This document shows positions 1-7,767 of a stretch of DNA of 17,362 nt, in pieces. Each line of letters starts with the position of its first letter. Position 1 is the stretch's first letter. The notes beneath the pieces were generated by a model. That model was given only the letters and a program-made list of their open reading frames with translations. It did not search any database and was not told the DNA's origin. Source of the stretch: Deltaproteobacteria bacterium (GTDB taxonomy: Bacteria > Desulfobacterota > Syntrophia > Syntrophales > UBA2210); the NCBI GenBank assembly GCA_030603465.1, contig JAUVXT010000021.1:1-17362 (forward strand), given 5' to 3'. Both the position numbers and the translations under genes were made by a program.

Positions 1-273
1 CTTTCCATGTTTGTTCTTGAGGGGCTTTCTCTCGGCATCTTCGGAGCGCTCATAGGGGATGCGATAGGATGCATAATAATATACATATTGAACATCTCCC
101 ATATCACCTTCAACTTCGGACGGCAGACCGGGCTGCTGCTGGCGCCACATGTCAGCATAGCCGACATTCTCATGGTTTCAGTGACCGTCATTTTAGTCTC
201 CGTAGCGGCAAGCCTCCAGCCCGCCTTCAAGGCATCAAAAATGGAGCCGATTGAAGCACTAAGACATGTCTAA
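1..273 (+). CDS. ABC transporter permease, FtsX/MacB type (C-terminal fragment)
   Basis: Only the last 90 or so codons are present; the gene enters from the left edge already open, so the ATG at 7 is probably internal. Two hydrophobic stretches are visible, one near the start (LGIFGALIGDAIGCIIIYIL) and one near the end (MVSVTVILVSVAASLQPA), followed by the tail ASKMEPIEALRHV. A last transmembrane helix followed by 'A.k..PieALR' is the classic end of FtsX-domain permeases of the MacB/LolCE type, inner-membrane proteins that drive lipoprotein or substrate release toward the periplasm. The LolA-like gene begins 15 bases downstream, so they are almost certainly co-transcribed. The substrate cannot be told from this piece. 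Confidence 0.85.
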   Translation, partial: LSMFVLEGLSLGIFGALIGDAIGCIIIYILNISHITFNFGRQTGLLLAPHVSIADILMVSVTVILVSVAASLQPAFKASKMEPIEALRHV

Positions 274-288
274 AAAGGAGCTATTACC

Positions 289-1017
289 ATGCGAAAAATC
301 ATAACAGCCATATTGCTGCTGCTTCTTGCCTCTCCGGCAATGGCGGTGGACGGGAACAGTCTTCTCTTGCAGGTTGACAGAAACCTGAACCCCGACTCTT
401 ACGAATCATACAAAAAACTGATCAATATCGAACCGAACGGCAAAGAGAAGGAGTTTATACTATTCACCGTAAAGAAGGGCAAAGACAAGGTGGCCGCCCT
501 GTTTATCTCACCGGCAAGCGAGAAGGGGAGAAGCACTCTCCGCCTGGGTGAAAATATGTGGCTCTATATCCCGAATGTGGGAAAGCCGATCCGTATCACC
601 AGTCTACAGTCCGTGGTCGGCGGCGTATTCAACAACTCCGACATACTGCGGCTCGATTACACGTCCGAATACAACGTCGAAAAGATGGAGGATACCGGCG
701 GTGAATACATCCTGCACCTGAAGGCAAAGACAAAGACCGTCGCCTATGACAAGCTGAAAATGTGGGTGCATAAGGAAAAGCTCGTCCCCGTCAGGATCGA
801 ATGCCTTACCGAAACCTCCATGTTAGTGAAGACCATCTACTATAAAAATATCAAGGATTTCGGCGACGGAATCGTGCGGCCGGCGGTAATCGAAACCGAC
901 AGTCCCCTCTACAAGGGATACAAGTCCGTTATGATCTTCGCGAAGATAAAGGCGCGGGAACTGGATGACGAGGTCTTTACCATGACCTTCATGCCGAATC
1001 TTGACTCACTCCGCTGA
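289..1017 (+). CDS. LolA-like outer membrane lipoprotein-sorting protein
   Basis: The 242-residue protein starts with a clear signal peptide (MRKI, a leucine-rich core, then ASPAMA before VDG), so it is periplasmic. The start is set by AAGGAG about 8 bases upstream. The mature part is rich in beta strands and carries the pattern seen in LolA-like 'outer membrane lipoprotein-sorting' proteins: a hydrophobic-carrier half-barrel with 'G.s.LRlgeNMWLYiPnvgkpiRI', then a second half with 'l.kakt.tvaYdklkmWV.ke.lvPvRie'. Family knowledge: these proteins resemble LolA in fold and usually accompany ABC or RND exporters. Its place between an FtsX-type permease and a barrel protein suggests it ferries a hydrophobic cargo across the periplasm. 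Cargo is unknown. Confidence 0.8.
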   Translation: MRKIITAILLLLLASPAMAVDGNSLLLQVDRNLNPDSYESYKKLINIEPNGKEKEFILFTVKKGKDKVAALFISPASEKGRSTLRLGENMWLYIPNVGKPIRITSLQSVVGGVFNNSDILRLDYTSEYNVEKMEDTGGEYILHLKAKTKTVAYDKLKMWVHKEKLVPVRIECLTETSMLVKTIYYKNIKDFGDGIVRPAVIETDSPLYKGYKSVMIFAKIKARELDDEVFTMTFMPNLDSLR

Positions 1018-1046
1018 TAGTATGAAGTGACTTGCTTAGTAAAAAA

Positions 1047-1088
1047 CGTAGCGTGGGGCCTCTGTGCCCACAGAATGGGTACGCTACG
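1047..1088. repeat. Imperfect palindrome between operon genes
   Basis: CGTAGCGT (1047-1054) pairs perfectly with ACGCTACG (1081-1088), and inside it GTGGG (1053-1057) can pair with CCCAC (1067-1071). It sits between the LolA-like gene and the barrel gene. It may be a degenerate REP-like extragenic palindrome or an intra-operon RNA hairpin; no T-run follows, so it is not a normal terminator. Confidence 0.45.
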
Positions 1089-1126
1089 CACTGACGGTGG
1101 AAAACGACTCTGGCAGAGGCAGACAA

Positions 1127-2455
1127 ATGAAATCAATAAAATTTCTAACGTTAATTCTGATCCTTGTGCCTCTGTTTGCCTTTGCGCAGGACGACTATTC
1201 CTTTGATATGTCGGAGATAGAAAAGGAAATTGAAAAGAAACCTTACACCCTCGGAGGTTACCTCGAAGTACTGCCGAAGATTTTTGCCCTTGACCATGAT
1301 GCCGCCTTCTATAAACTCAATTTTTACAACCGGTCTGAGAAAGATTATTTAGATGAATACAACTTCAAGTTGTCAATGAACGGGGGATACAGTAAAGGGA
1401 TTTCAGAGGTCTATATCCGCTCGAATATCACGAAAACTGAATCGGATATCAATCCCAAAACGGATGTGGACATCGATGAAGGCTACCTTACCATCAATCC
1501 ATCTTCCATGTTAAATTTCAGTATCGGCAAAAAGGCATTGAAGTGGGGAAAGGGATACGCGTGGAACCCCGTTGCATTTGTAGGACGGTCGAAAAATCCC
1601 GATGACCCCGATCTGGCCCTTGAGGGATATGTCATGGCGTCTGCAGATTATATAAAGAGTTTCTCCGGACCGTTGCAATCCATATCTGTCACTCCCGTTG
1701 TGATTCCAGTCTATGAGCATGTAAATGGTGAATTCGGCGAGCAAAATAACATCAATTATGGAGGGAAGGTCTATTTCCTTCTCTATGATACGGACATAGA
1801 TTTCATGTTCTTAACGGGAAACAGCAAACCGGTGCGCTTTGGCGCCGACTTCTCCCGGAATGTAACGTCAAATTTCGAGATTCACGGTGAATTTGCCTAC
1901 ATTGATAATATCAGCCGAAAGACGATCGACGGGAGCGGAAACAAGACAGAGTCCATCTATGATGCCCAGAGTTATCTTTTCGGCATCAGATATCTCACTG
2001 CATCCGACACGACGATTATTGGCGAATATTACCGGAACGGAACGGGATATACGGGCGAAGAGATGGAGGGTTTCTTCGGTCTCGTGGACAATGGTTACGC
2101 GACGTATTTCTCGACAGGAAATGACGCTCTGCTGGGAAAAGCAACTACAATGGCCAAGGGCAGTTACGGAAGACCCAATCCCATGAGGGACTATCTTTAT
2201 CTGCGCATCTCTCAGAAAGAGCCTTTCGATATTCTCTACTTTACACCATCGATCACATCCATTTATAACATTAATGATGGAAGCTTTTCCCTCTCTCCCG
2301 AGATCGTCTATACGGGAATCACCAACCTGGAATTGCGTATGAAGGCGGCTTTCCTTGAAGGACCTGACAACTCCGAATTCGGTGAAAAACAGAATGATTA
2401 CCGCATTGAGTTGCAAGCGCGGTATTATTTCGACGCGTCAAGGCTGTTTGAATGA
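1127..2455 (+). CDS. Outer-membrane beta-barrel protein, DUF1302-like
   Basis: I place the start at 1127, not the upstream in-frame ATG at 1064, because from 1127 the protein opens with a textbook signal peptide (MKSIKFLTLILILVPLFAFA before QDD) preceded by AGAGG, while the extra 21 residues are polar and overlap a palindrome. The 442-residue product is rich in alternating aromatic and polar strands (for example GGYLEVLPKIF, YRIELQARYYFD), as in outer-membrane barrels. The block 'sIGKKALKWGKGYAWNPVafvgr' resembles the 'GRq...WG...NPvd' signature of DUF1302-type barrels, which are known to travel with exporters and LolA-like carriers. Last gene of the operon, followed directly by a terminator. 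A role in export or surface display of the cargo is inferred. Confidence 0.7.
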   Translation: MKSIKFLTLILILVPLFAFAQDDYSFDMSEIEKEIEKKPYTLGGYLEVLPKIFALDHDAAFYKLNFYNRSEKDYLDEYNFKLSMNGGYSKGISEVYIRSNITKTESDINPKTDVDIDEGYLTINPSSMLNFSIGKKALKWGKGYAWNPVAFVGRSKNPDDPDLALEGYVMASADYIKSFSGPLQSISVTPVVIPVYEHVNGEFGEQNNINYGGKVYFLLYDTDIDFMFLTGNSKPVRFGADFSRNVTSNFEIHGEFAYIDNISRKTIDGSGNKTESIYDAQSYLFGIRYLTASDTTIIGEYYRNGTGYTGEEMEGFFGLVDNGYATYFSTGNDALLGKATTMAKGSYGRPNPMRDYLYLRISQKEPFDILYFTPSITSIYNINDGSFSLSPEIVYTGITNLELRMKAAFLEGPDNSEFGEKQNDYRIELQARYYFDASRLFE

Positions 2456-2494
2456 ATCTCCACGTCCCGTAAGGGCGAGGAGATTCATTTTTTT
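2451..2494 (+). terminator. Intrinsic terminator of the ABC/LolA-like/barrel operon
   Basis: AATGAATCTCC (2451-2461) and GGAGATTCATT (2479-2489) form a perfect 11-bp stem, with a small inner CCC-GTAA-GGG stem in the loop, followed at once by a run of T residues to 2494. The left arm overlaps the stop codon of the barrel gene. Confidence 0.85.
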
Positions 2495-2525
2495 GGATCT
2501 TAGAGGATCGTTTTTTCAACAACGG

Positions 2526-2566
2526 TTTGACAGACAGATTGAGTTATTTCTGATCTGTCTGTCAAA
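2526..2566 (-). terminator. Hairpin just after the HD-GYP gene, probable transcript end
   Basis: TTTGACAGACAGAT (2526-2539) and ATCTGTCTGTCAAA (2553-2566) form a perfect 14-bp inverted repeat with a 13-base loop, four bases beyond the stop codon of the HD-GYP gene. On the minus strand no U-run follows, so it is either a hairpin protecting the mRNA end or a Rho-assisted stop rather than a canonical intrinsic terminator. Confidence 0.55.
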
Positions 2567-2569
2567 CAT

Positions 2570-3679
2570 CTATTTGGCCAGGGACTCCCGTTCTTCGTCG
2601 TGGTCGGCATATTCAATGGCTATTTGCCGGAATTCTTCATGAATTTCTAAAAAGGCGTCCACCATGTCAGGATCAAAATGTTGGCCTTTTCCTTCGGTGA
2701 TAATCTCTACTGCTTTGGAATGTGTAAAGGGAGATTTATAGACCCGGCGACTAATGAGAGCATCGTACACATCAGCAAGTGCCATCAATCGACCCGAGAT
2801 GGGGATCTCTCCATCTTTTAATCCCTGAGGATAGCCGGAGCCATCCCACTTTTCATGATGGGTATAGGCAATTTCCCTTGCGAAACTTAAAAAAGACATA
2901 CCAGCCACGTCGGCGCCCAGTTCCAGTTCAACACGGAACAGGGTGTCACTCCCGTAAGCGGCATGTTTTTTCATCTCTTCGAATTCTTCATCGGTTAGCT
3001 TGCCAGGCTTTAGTAAAATATGATCTGGAACGCCCACCTTTCCAATGTCATGCAGAGGTGCTGATTTAAACAATTGATCAATGGTATCATCATTAAAAAA
3101 CCCGTTGAAATTGGGGTGGTCTTTCAGTTTTATGGAAAGCGCTTTTACGTAATTCTGGGTACGCTTAATGTGTCCGCCGGTTTCCGGATCCCTGTATTCC
3201 GCAAGGGTTGCCAAACTGTTGATCGTTGCATCCTGTGTAAGAACAAGCTCCTTGGTGCGCTCCCTAACAAGCTCTTCCAGGTGATCACGATAACGTTTAA
3301 GCTCTACATGGTTTCGCACCCTGGATTTAACCAGGCTAGGCCGAAAAGGTTTGGTGATATAATCTACAGCGCCCAGTTCAAGTCCTTTCTGCTCATCCTC
3401 TTCTTCCGTCATAGCGGTTACAAAGATCACGGGAATGTTCTTAGTCTTATCATCAGCCTTCAATTTTTCGCACACCTGATAACCATCAAGTCCAGGCATC
3501 ATGATATCCAGGAGAATAAGATCAGGAACAGGGTCTGCCGCAGCCATCTGCAGTGCTTTTTGGCCATTGATGGCTGCCACAATTGCATATTCATCCTTCA
3601 GGGTTTCCATGAGAATCTGAATGTTTTCAGGTGTATCATCCACGATTAGTACCTTATGTTTGCCTGAACTATCTGCCAT
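2570..3679 (-). CDS. Response regulator with HD-GYP domain (cyclic di-GMP phosphodiesterase)
   Basis: 369 residues, cytoplasmic. The REC domain (about 8-125) has the full set: acidic pair D14-D15, phospho-acceptor D58 in LLDIMMPG, T88, and K110 in TKPF. A charged helix (about 126-150) leads into an HD-GYP domain (about 150-355) with HDIGK (H210-D211), a conserved RDPETGGH block, and HHEKWDGSGYP (274-284). All metal-ligand motifs of the family are present, so it should be an active phosphodiesterase that hydrolyses cyclic di-GMP, switched by phosphorylation. The start is fixed by GGAGG in GCAGGAGGTTTAAAA upstream. It lies 48 bases after the hybrid kinase on the same strand with no terminator between, so the kinase is its probable phosphodonor. 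Catalysis and direction of control are inferred. Confidence 0.93.
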   Translation of the reverse strand: MADSSGKHKVLIVDDTPENIQILMETLKDEYAIVAAINGQKALQMAAADPVPDLILLDIMMPGLDGYQVCEKLKADDKTKNIPVIFVTAMTEEEDEQKGLELGAVDYITKPFRPSLVKSRVRNHVELKRYRDHLEELVRERTKELVLTQDATINSLATLAEYRDPETGGHIKRTQNYVKALSIKLKDHPNFNGFFNDDTIDQLFKSAPLHDIGKVGVPDHILLKPGKLTDEEFEEMKKHAAYGSDTLFRVELELGADVAGMSFLSFAREIAYTHHEKWDGSGYPQGLKDGEIPISGRLMALADVYDALISRRVYKSPFTHSKAVEIITEGKGQHFDPDMVDAFLEIHEEFRQIAIEYADHDEERESLAK

Positions 3680-3727
3680 TTTTAAACCTCCTGCATCGGT
3701 CCATATAGATTTTATAAAAGGATGAAT

Positions 3728-6700
3728 TTAACCTTCCCATAGAGAAATATTGAGAGCCTGAGCAATGGTTTTCAGACTTTCCATGGCATTATCCGTATCA
3801 AATCCATCAATATGGTTTTCAAGTTGTTTGAATTCTTCCCACACCGAGGAATTTTCAAGATATCCTTTTAAATCTTCCAATCGATTCATGGCTTCCGTGA
3901 TATTGGTCTCAAGAAGAGAAGATAACTCTACCACCAGCGGCTTCACTTTATCCATGTCGATCTGAGCTTCACCAACAGGCGCCTTCTCTTCCTCCTTGTC
4001 AGCCTCCTTCTCCTCAAGTGTCTGGATACCATTCATAACCACATTGAGATGGGTTTCGAAGTTCTCCAAAAGAGAATCCAGTGAATCCGTCTCCCCCTGC
4101 TTGATCGCCTTCTCCAAATCTCCGGCGACGGGAAACAATTCCTCAGCGCCAAGATTCCCTGATACCCCTTTCACCGTGTGTGCCAATTGGGCCGCCGTTT
4201 CCATATCACTCTCTTGAAGAGTTTTTTTAATCTCACTCACCACGTCCTTGTTGCTCTCTAAGAATTTACCAAGAAGCTTCCTGTAAAGCTTTTTGTTCCA
4301 TCCGACCGTGGAAAGTCCGGACTTAATTGAAATTCCAGGTAGTTCAGCAGGCAAGATCTCTTCTTCCACCTCTATCTCGCTCACTTCTTCAACGATTTCC
4401 TTCGGAACCTCCTTCTCTGCAGGTTGAAAATCACGTTCACGGGGCTTAATCCACTTCACCAGGGCAGAGAATAGCTGATCAGTGTCTATGGGTTTGGTCA
4501 CATGATCATTCATGCCCCCCTCAAGGCTCTTCTCCCGGTCTCCGGCCATGGCATGGGCGGTCATGGCTATAATAGGCAGATCCTTGAAACGCTCTTCCTT
4601 TCGTATCTCGGCCGTTGCCTCAAATCCCCCCATCACCGGCATTTGGATATCCATGAGAATAGCATCAAAAGGTATTTCTCCTTCTCCCGTGCTTTGTATT
4701 ACTTTCTCAACCGCTTCTTTACCATCATTGGCAATGGTAACAACCAGTCCCGCCTGCTCCAGAATCTCCCGGGCCACTTCCTGGTTGATCTCATTGTCTT
4801 CAGCCAGAAGAATTCGTGCGCCCCGGATCTGCTTTAACGCCTCCTCGTCCTTCATTCCTGCCTTCTTAGCTATGTATCGTCTTTCCACATCCTTATCAAA
4901 GGCCTGCATAATGGCATCAAAAAGCATCGACTGGCTCACCGGTTTGACCAAGAAACCATCCAGACCGACCTTTTCTGCCTGCTTCATTACCTCTTCCCGA
5001 CCATAGGCCGTCACCATGATGATCTTGGGAATCCTGGAAAGATCAGAATGGGTCTTGATGATTTTTGATGTCTTAATTCCATTCATCTCCGGCATCTTCC
5101 AATCCATGAGTACCAATTCACAAGGGTTATCCTTTGCAGCCTTCTCCAACTCGGCTATCCCCTCTTTTCCTGAGGCTGCCAACGAGACCTCAAAGCTCAT
5201 GGACTCTAAGAGTCTCTGCAAGATTTCCCTGGAGGAATCATTGTCATCCACTACCAAAACACGCATACCACGCAGATCAGGCGACGGTTCAAGTCGTCTC
5301 TTTGGCACCTTCTCTCCTAAGCCAAAGGTGGCTGTGAAAAAAAACTCGCTCCATTTACCCGGCTCACTCTCAACCCAGATATCACCTCCCATCATGTTCA
5401 CCAGCTTCTTGCTGATGGTCAGACCCAGACCGGTCCCCCCATACTTTCTGGTTGTGGATGTGTCGGCCTGGGAAAAGGCCTGAAAGAGGTTGCCTTTCTG
5501 CTCCTTGGTTAAACCAATGCCCGTGTCCCGAACAGAGAACTGAAGCGTGGCCTGTTCTTTTTCCTGCTTTACCAGTTTAGTGTAGATCACGATCTCTCCG
5601 GTATCAGTAAACTTGACTGCATTGTTGCACAGGTTGATAAGCACCTGGCCTAACCTCAAGGAGTCCCCCACCAGGGCCATGGGTATATCCTGCCCCGTGT
5701 TCAGAAGGAATTCAAGCTCCTTTTCCTGAGCCTTTATGCCAGCTACCGTTGAGACATTGTCCAGGACATCCTCCAGGCTGAAGTCCGCAGATTCCATCTC
5801 CAGTTTTCCTGCCTCTATCTTGGAAAAATCCAGAATGTCATTGATAATCCCCAAAAGAGAATTGGCAGAAAGCTGGATCTTCATCATGTAGTCCTCCTGC
5901 TTCCGGGTAAGCTCCGTTTGAAGCGCCAGATGGGCCATGCCTATAACAGCGTTCATGGGGGTACGTATTTCGTGACTCATATTGGCCAGAAAGTCGCTTT
6001 TAGCCTGTGTAGCGGCCTCAGCTTTTATCTTCTCCTCGTCCAGGTCCTCCATCATATTCAGCATGGTCCGGCGTGCCTTTGCCAGTTCTTCGACACGCTC
6101 ATTTAAGGATTCTTCCATCTGCTTGCGTTCAGTAATATCCACAAAACTTTCGAGCAGCTGTTTTTTCCCGGCCAGTATAACAGGAGCCACGGTTTTGAGA
6201 ATCGATACCTGATTACCGTCGGCCGTCAGTAAAATACGTTCCGAATTGTTAATGTCCTGCCCCAGATCCATGATGGGACATTGACCTTCTTCCGGCGGGC
6301 AAATGTATTTATGACACTGCCTTCCCACAATTTCCTGTCGGGAAGAACCGATCATTTTCACTGCAGCAGGATTAGCCTCAACTATTACACGGGTTTCAGG
6401 ATCGATAACTACAATGCCGGCATTTACGGTGTCCAGCATGGTCTTTATACGCCTTTCATTCTCCCTTTGGGCCTCTTGGGCCTTTTTTCGCTTCTCAATT
6501 TCTGATTCCAATTTCCGGTGGGATATGTTTATAGTTCTGTTTAATTTGAGAATAATCCCCAGGAACACAATCGTTCCGATAAACAGAACAAAAAATGCCA
6601 TGATCAAATGCCAATACATGCGAATGACATCAGACAGGGTTATCTTCCCAATATCCTTGTAGTGACCGACTTTTAATTCTTTTAAGCACTCATGCACCGG

Positions 6701-7561
6701 TTGATAATTCAAAGGGATTGTCCAGCCGGCACATTGCCCGGCTTTGGCGACATCGGAATCCGCCGGCATTTCAAGCAGGGCAACGGCCACATTTTGTGCC
6801 AGGGCATCGGGCGTGTGTTTGACTTTTGCCATTGGCCATTCCGGGTATGCACGCGTTGAATGAAGAAAAGGCAAACCTGTTACTTTCTCGCCGTGGTATG
6901 GAATCACGTAAAAGTCTTTAACATCGATTTTCCCTTCGGCCTGCATCCGCTCGAGTGTATCGGTTCTGACTGTCCCGGCGTCGACTATTCCATCTCTCAC
7001 AGCATAGACGACGGCGTCGTGGGTTCCTCCGAAGCTAAGCGCTTTAAAGTCATGATGCGGATCAATCCCAAGTTCGCTGAACTCCCGCCAGGCCATCCGC
7101 CACCCTCCCAATGAGGTCTCCTTGACGGCCATGAATGTTTTACCTTTAATGTCCGTCAATTGCCTAAGGTCGACCCGGTTCACCTTACAGAAAATTACAC
7201 TCGCAAACTCGGTAAAAGCGCCCTCTGTGCGCAGGTTTTTTAATGTCGCGATCCGGTTGGCGCCATACCTGTATTCCAATTCCACATAGAACGAAGGATT
7301 GGCAAGGATAAAATCCACTTTCCCGTTTTCAACAAAAGAGTAGATTCCCCCGAAGTCGATGGGTACTACAATAAATTTCTTGCCCGGTATTCTCTTCGAT
7401 AGATACTCGGCTGTAGGCCCCCATTTTTTCAAACAAATCTCAGGGGCCCTTTTTGCCAGAACCCCGATTTTAATCTGATCATTCTTTGCCCACGAGATCC
7501 CAAGAAACTCCACATGAAACAGGAGAGCCAAAAACAATATGACGACGCATTTCCGAATCAT
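3728..7561 (-). CDS. Hybrid sensor histidine kinase, TtrS/PhnD-like sensor, PAS, two REC, HPt
   Basis: 1277 residues. Order: signal peptide (1-25); PhnD-type periplasmic binding domain (about 28-305), whose IGVLAKR..E, LANPSFYVELE.RYG and AGWTIPLNYQPVH blocks resemble the tetrathionate sensor TtrS; transmembrane helix (about 314-340); PAS (about 372-478) with C416, C421 and C428; coiled coil; HisKA with SHEIRTP (H530); ATPase with N-box N643-N647, DTGIG (679-683) and GGTGLGL (708-714); REC1 (D772-D773, D820, T851, K873); REC2 (E921-D922, D971, T1001, K1023); an acidic linker; HPt with H1128 in AHTVKG; and a helical tail (1196-1277). Every phosphorelay residue is present, so a full His-Asp-His relay to a separate regulator is expected, most simply the HD-GYP protein 48 bases downstream. 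The ligand is unknown; similarity to TtrS does not prove tetrathionate. Confidence 0.92.
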   Translation of the reverse strand: MIRKCVVILFLALLFHVEFLGISWAKNDQIKIGVLAKRAPEICLKKWGPTAEYLSKRIPGKKFIVVPIDFGGIYSFVENGKVDFILANPSFYVELEYRYGANRIATLKNLRTEGAFTEFASVIFCKVNRVDLRQLTDIKGKTFMAVKETSLGGWRMAWREFSELGIDPHHDFKALSFGGTHDAVVYAVRDGIVDAGTVRTDTLERMQAEGKIDVKDFYVIPYHGEKVTGLPFLHSTRAYPEWPMAKVKHTPDALAQNVAVALLEMPADSDVAKAGQCAGWTIPLNYQPVHECLKELKVGHYKDIGKITLSDVIRMYWHLIMAFFVLFIGTIVFLGIILKLNRTINISHRKLESEIEKRKKAQEAQRENERRIKTMLDTVNAGIVVIDPETRVIVEANPAAVKMIGSSRQEIVGRQCHKYICPPEEGQCPIMDLGQDINNSERILLTADGNQVSILKTVAPVILAGKKQLLESFVDITERKQMEESLNERVEELAKARRTMLNMMEDLDEEKIKAEAATQAKSDFLANMSHEIRTPMNAVIGMAHLALQTELTRKQEDYMMKIQLSANSLLGIINDILDFSKIEAGKLEMESADFSLEDVLDNVSTVAGIKAQEKELEFLLNTGQDIPMALVGDSLRLGQVLINLCNNAVKFTDTGEIVIYTKLVKQEKEQATLQFSVRDTGIGLTKEQKGNLFQAFSQADTSTTRKYGGTGLGLTISKKLVNMMGGDIWVESEPGKWSEFFFTATFGLGEKVPKRRLEPSPDLRGMRVLVVDDNDSSREILQRLLESMSFEVSLAASGKEGIAELEKAAKDNPCELVLMDWKMPEMNGIKTSKIIKTHSDLSRIPKIIMVTAYGREEVMKQAEKVGLDGFLVKPVSQSMLFDAIMQAFDKDVERRYIAKKAGMKDEEALKQIRGARILLAEDNEINQEVAREILEQAGLVVTIANDGKEAVEKVIQSTGEGEIPFDAILMDIQMPVMGGFEATAEIRKEERFKDLPIIAMTAHAMAGDREKSLEGGMNDHVTKPIDTDQLFSALVKWIKPRERDFQPAEKEVPKEIVEEVSEIEVEEEILPAELPGISIKSGLSTVGWNKKLYRKLLGKFLESNKDVVSEIKKTLQESDMETAAQLAHTVKGVSGNLGAEELFPVAGDLEKAIKQGETDSLDSLLENFETHLNVVMNGIQTLEEKEADKEEEKAPVGEAQIDMDKVKPLVVELSSLLETNITEAMNRLEDLKGYLENSSVWEEFKQLENHIDGFDTDNAMESLKTIAQALNISLWEG

Positions 7562-7579
7562 AACCTATCCCCTATTGAT

Positions 7580-7660
7580 CTATCCCGGATTTCTCACGCT
7601 GCACGAGATGACATATGAGCATGTTATAACTTTTTGCGAGTCCATGCGGGTTAATTTCAT
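7580..7660 (-). CDS. Possible 26-codon leader ORF before the hybrid kinase
   Basis: An ATG at 7660 preceded by AGGAG with a 6-base spacer opens a 26-codon frame (begins MKLTRMDSQKV, contains two cysteines) that stops 18 bases before the kinase start codon. The ribosome-binding site is as good as that of the kinase itself (AGGGG). It could be a leader peptide that couples translation to the kinase. No similarity is recognised, and a frame this short can arise by chance. Confidence 0.3.
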   Translation of the reverse strand: MKLTRMDSQKVITCSYVISCSVRNPG

Positions 7661-7716
7661 ATTTTACTCCTGAGTTTCGTAATGAAGGGTAGCAGCCATT
7701 TTTTTGTTGATCTTTC

Positions 7717-7756
7717 TTTTAGAGGCATAATATGCATTTCGTATGGGCTTCTAAAA
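7717..7756. repeat. Inverted repeat after the triple-SBP sensor gene
   Basis: TTTTAGAGGC (7717-7726) faces GCTTCTAAAA (7747-7756), ten pairs with one G-U on the plus strand and a 20-base loop. It lies in the 206-base gap between the sensor and the kinase, just beyond the sensor stop. It may mark an mRNA end or an operator; the evidence is weak. Confidence 0.3.
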
Positions 7757-7767
7757 AATTATATTAA

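Noticed and set aside
1064..1126. Upstream in-frame ATG for the barrel gene
   Set aside because: The 21 extra residues are polar and would mask the signal peptide; the ATG lies in a palindrome and has no ribosome-binding site.
1868..2416. 182-codon frame on the minus strand inside the barrel gene
   Set aside because: It lies wholly within a gene with a signal peptide and clear barrel pattern, and its protein shows no recognisable domain.
3074..3649. 191-codon plus-strand frame opposite the HD-GYP gene
   Set aside because: It is antisense to conserved REC and HD-GYP motifs; its sequence reads as a shadow.
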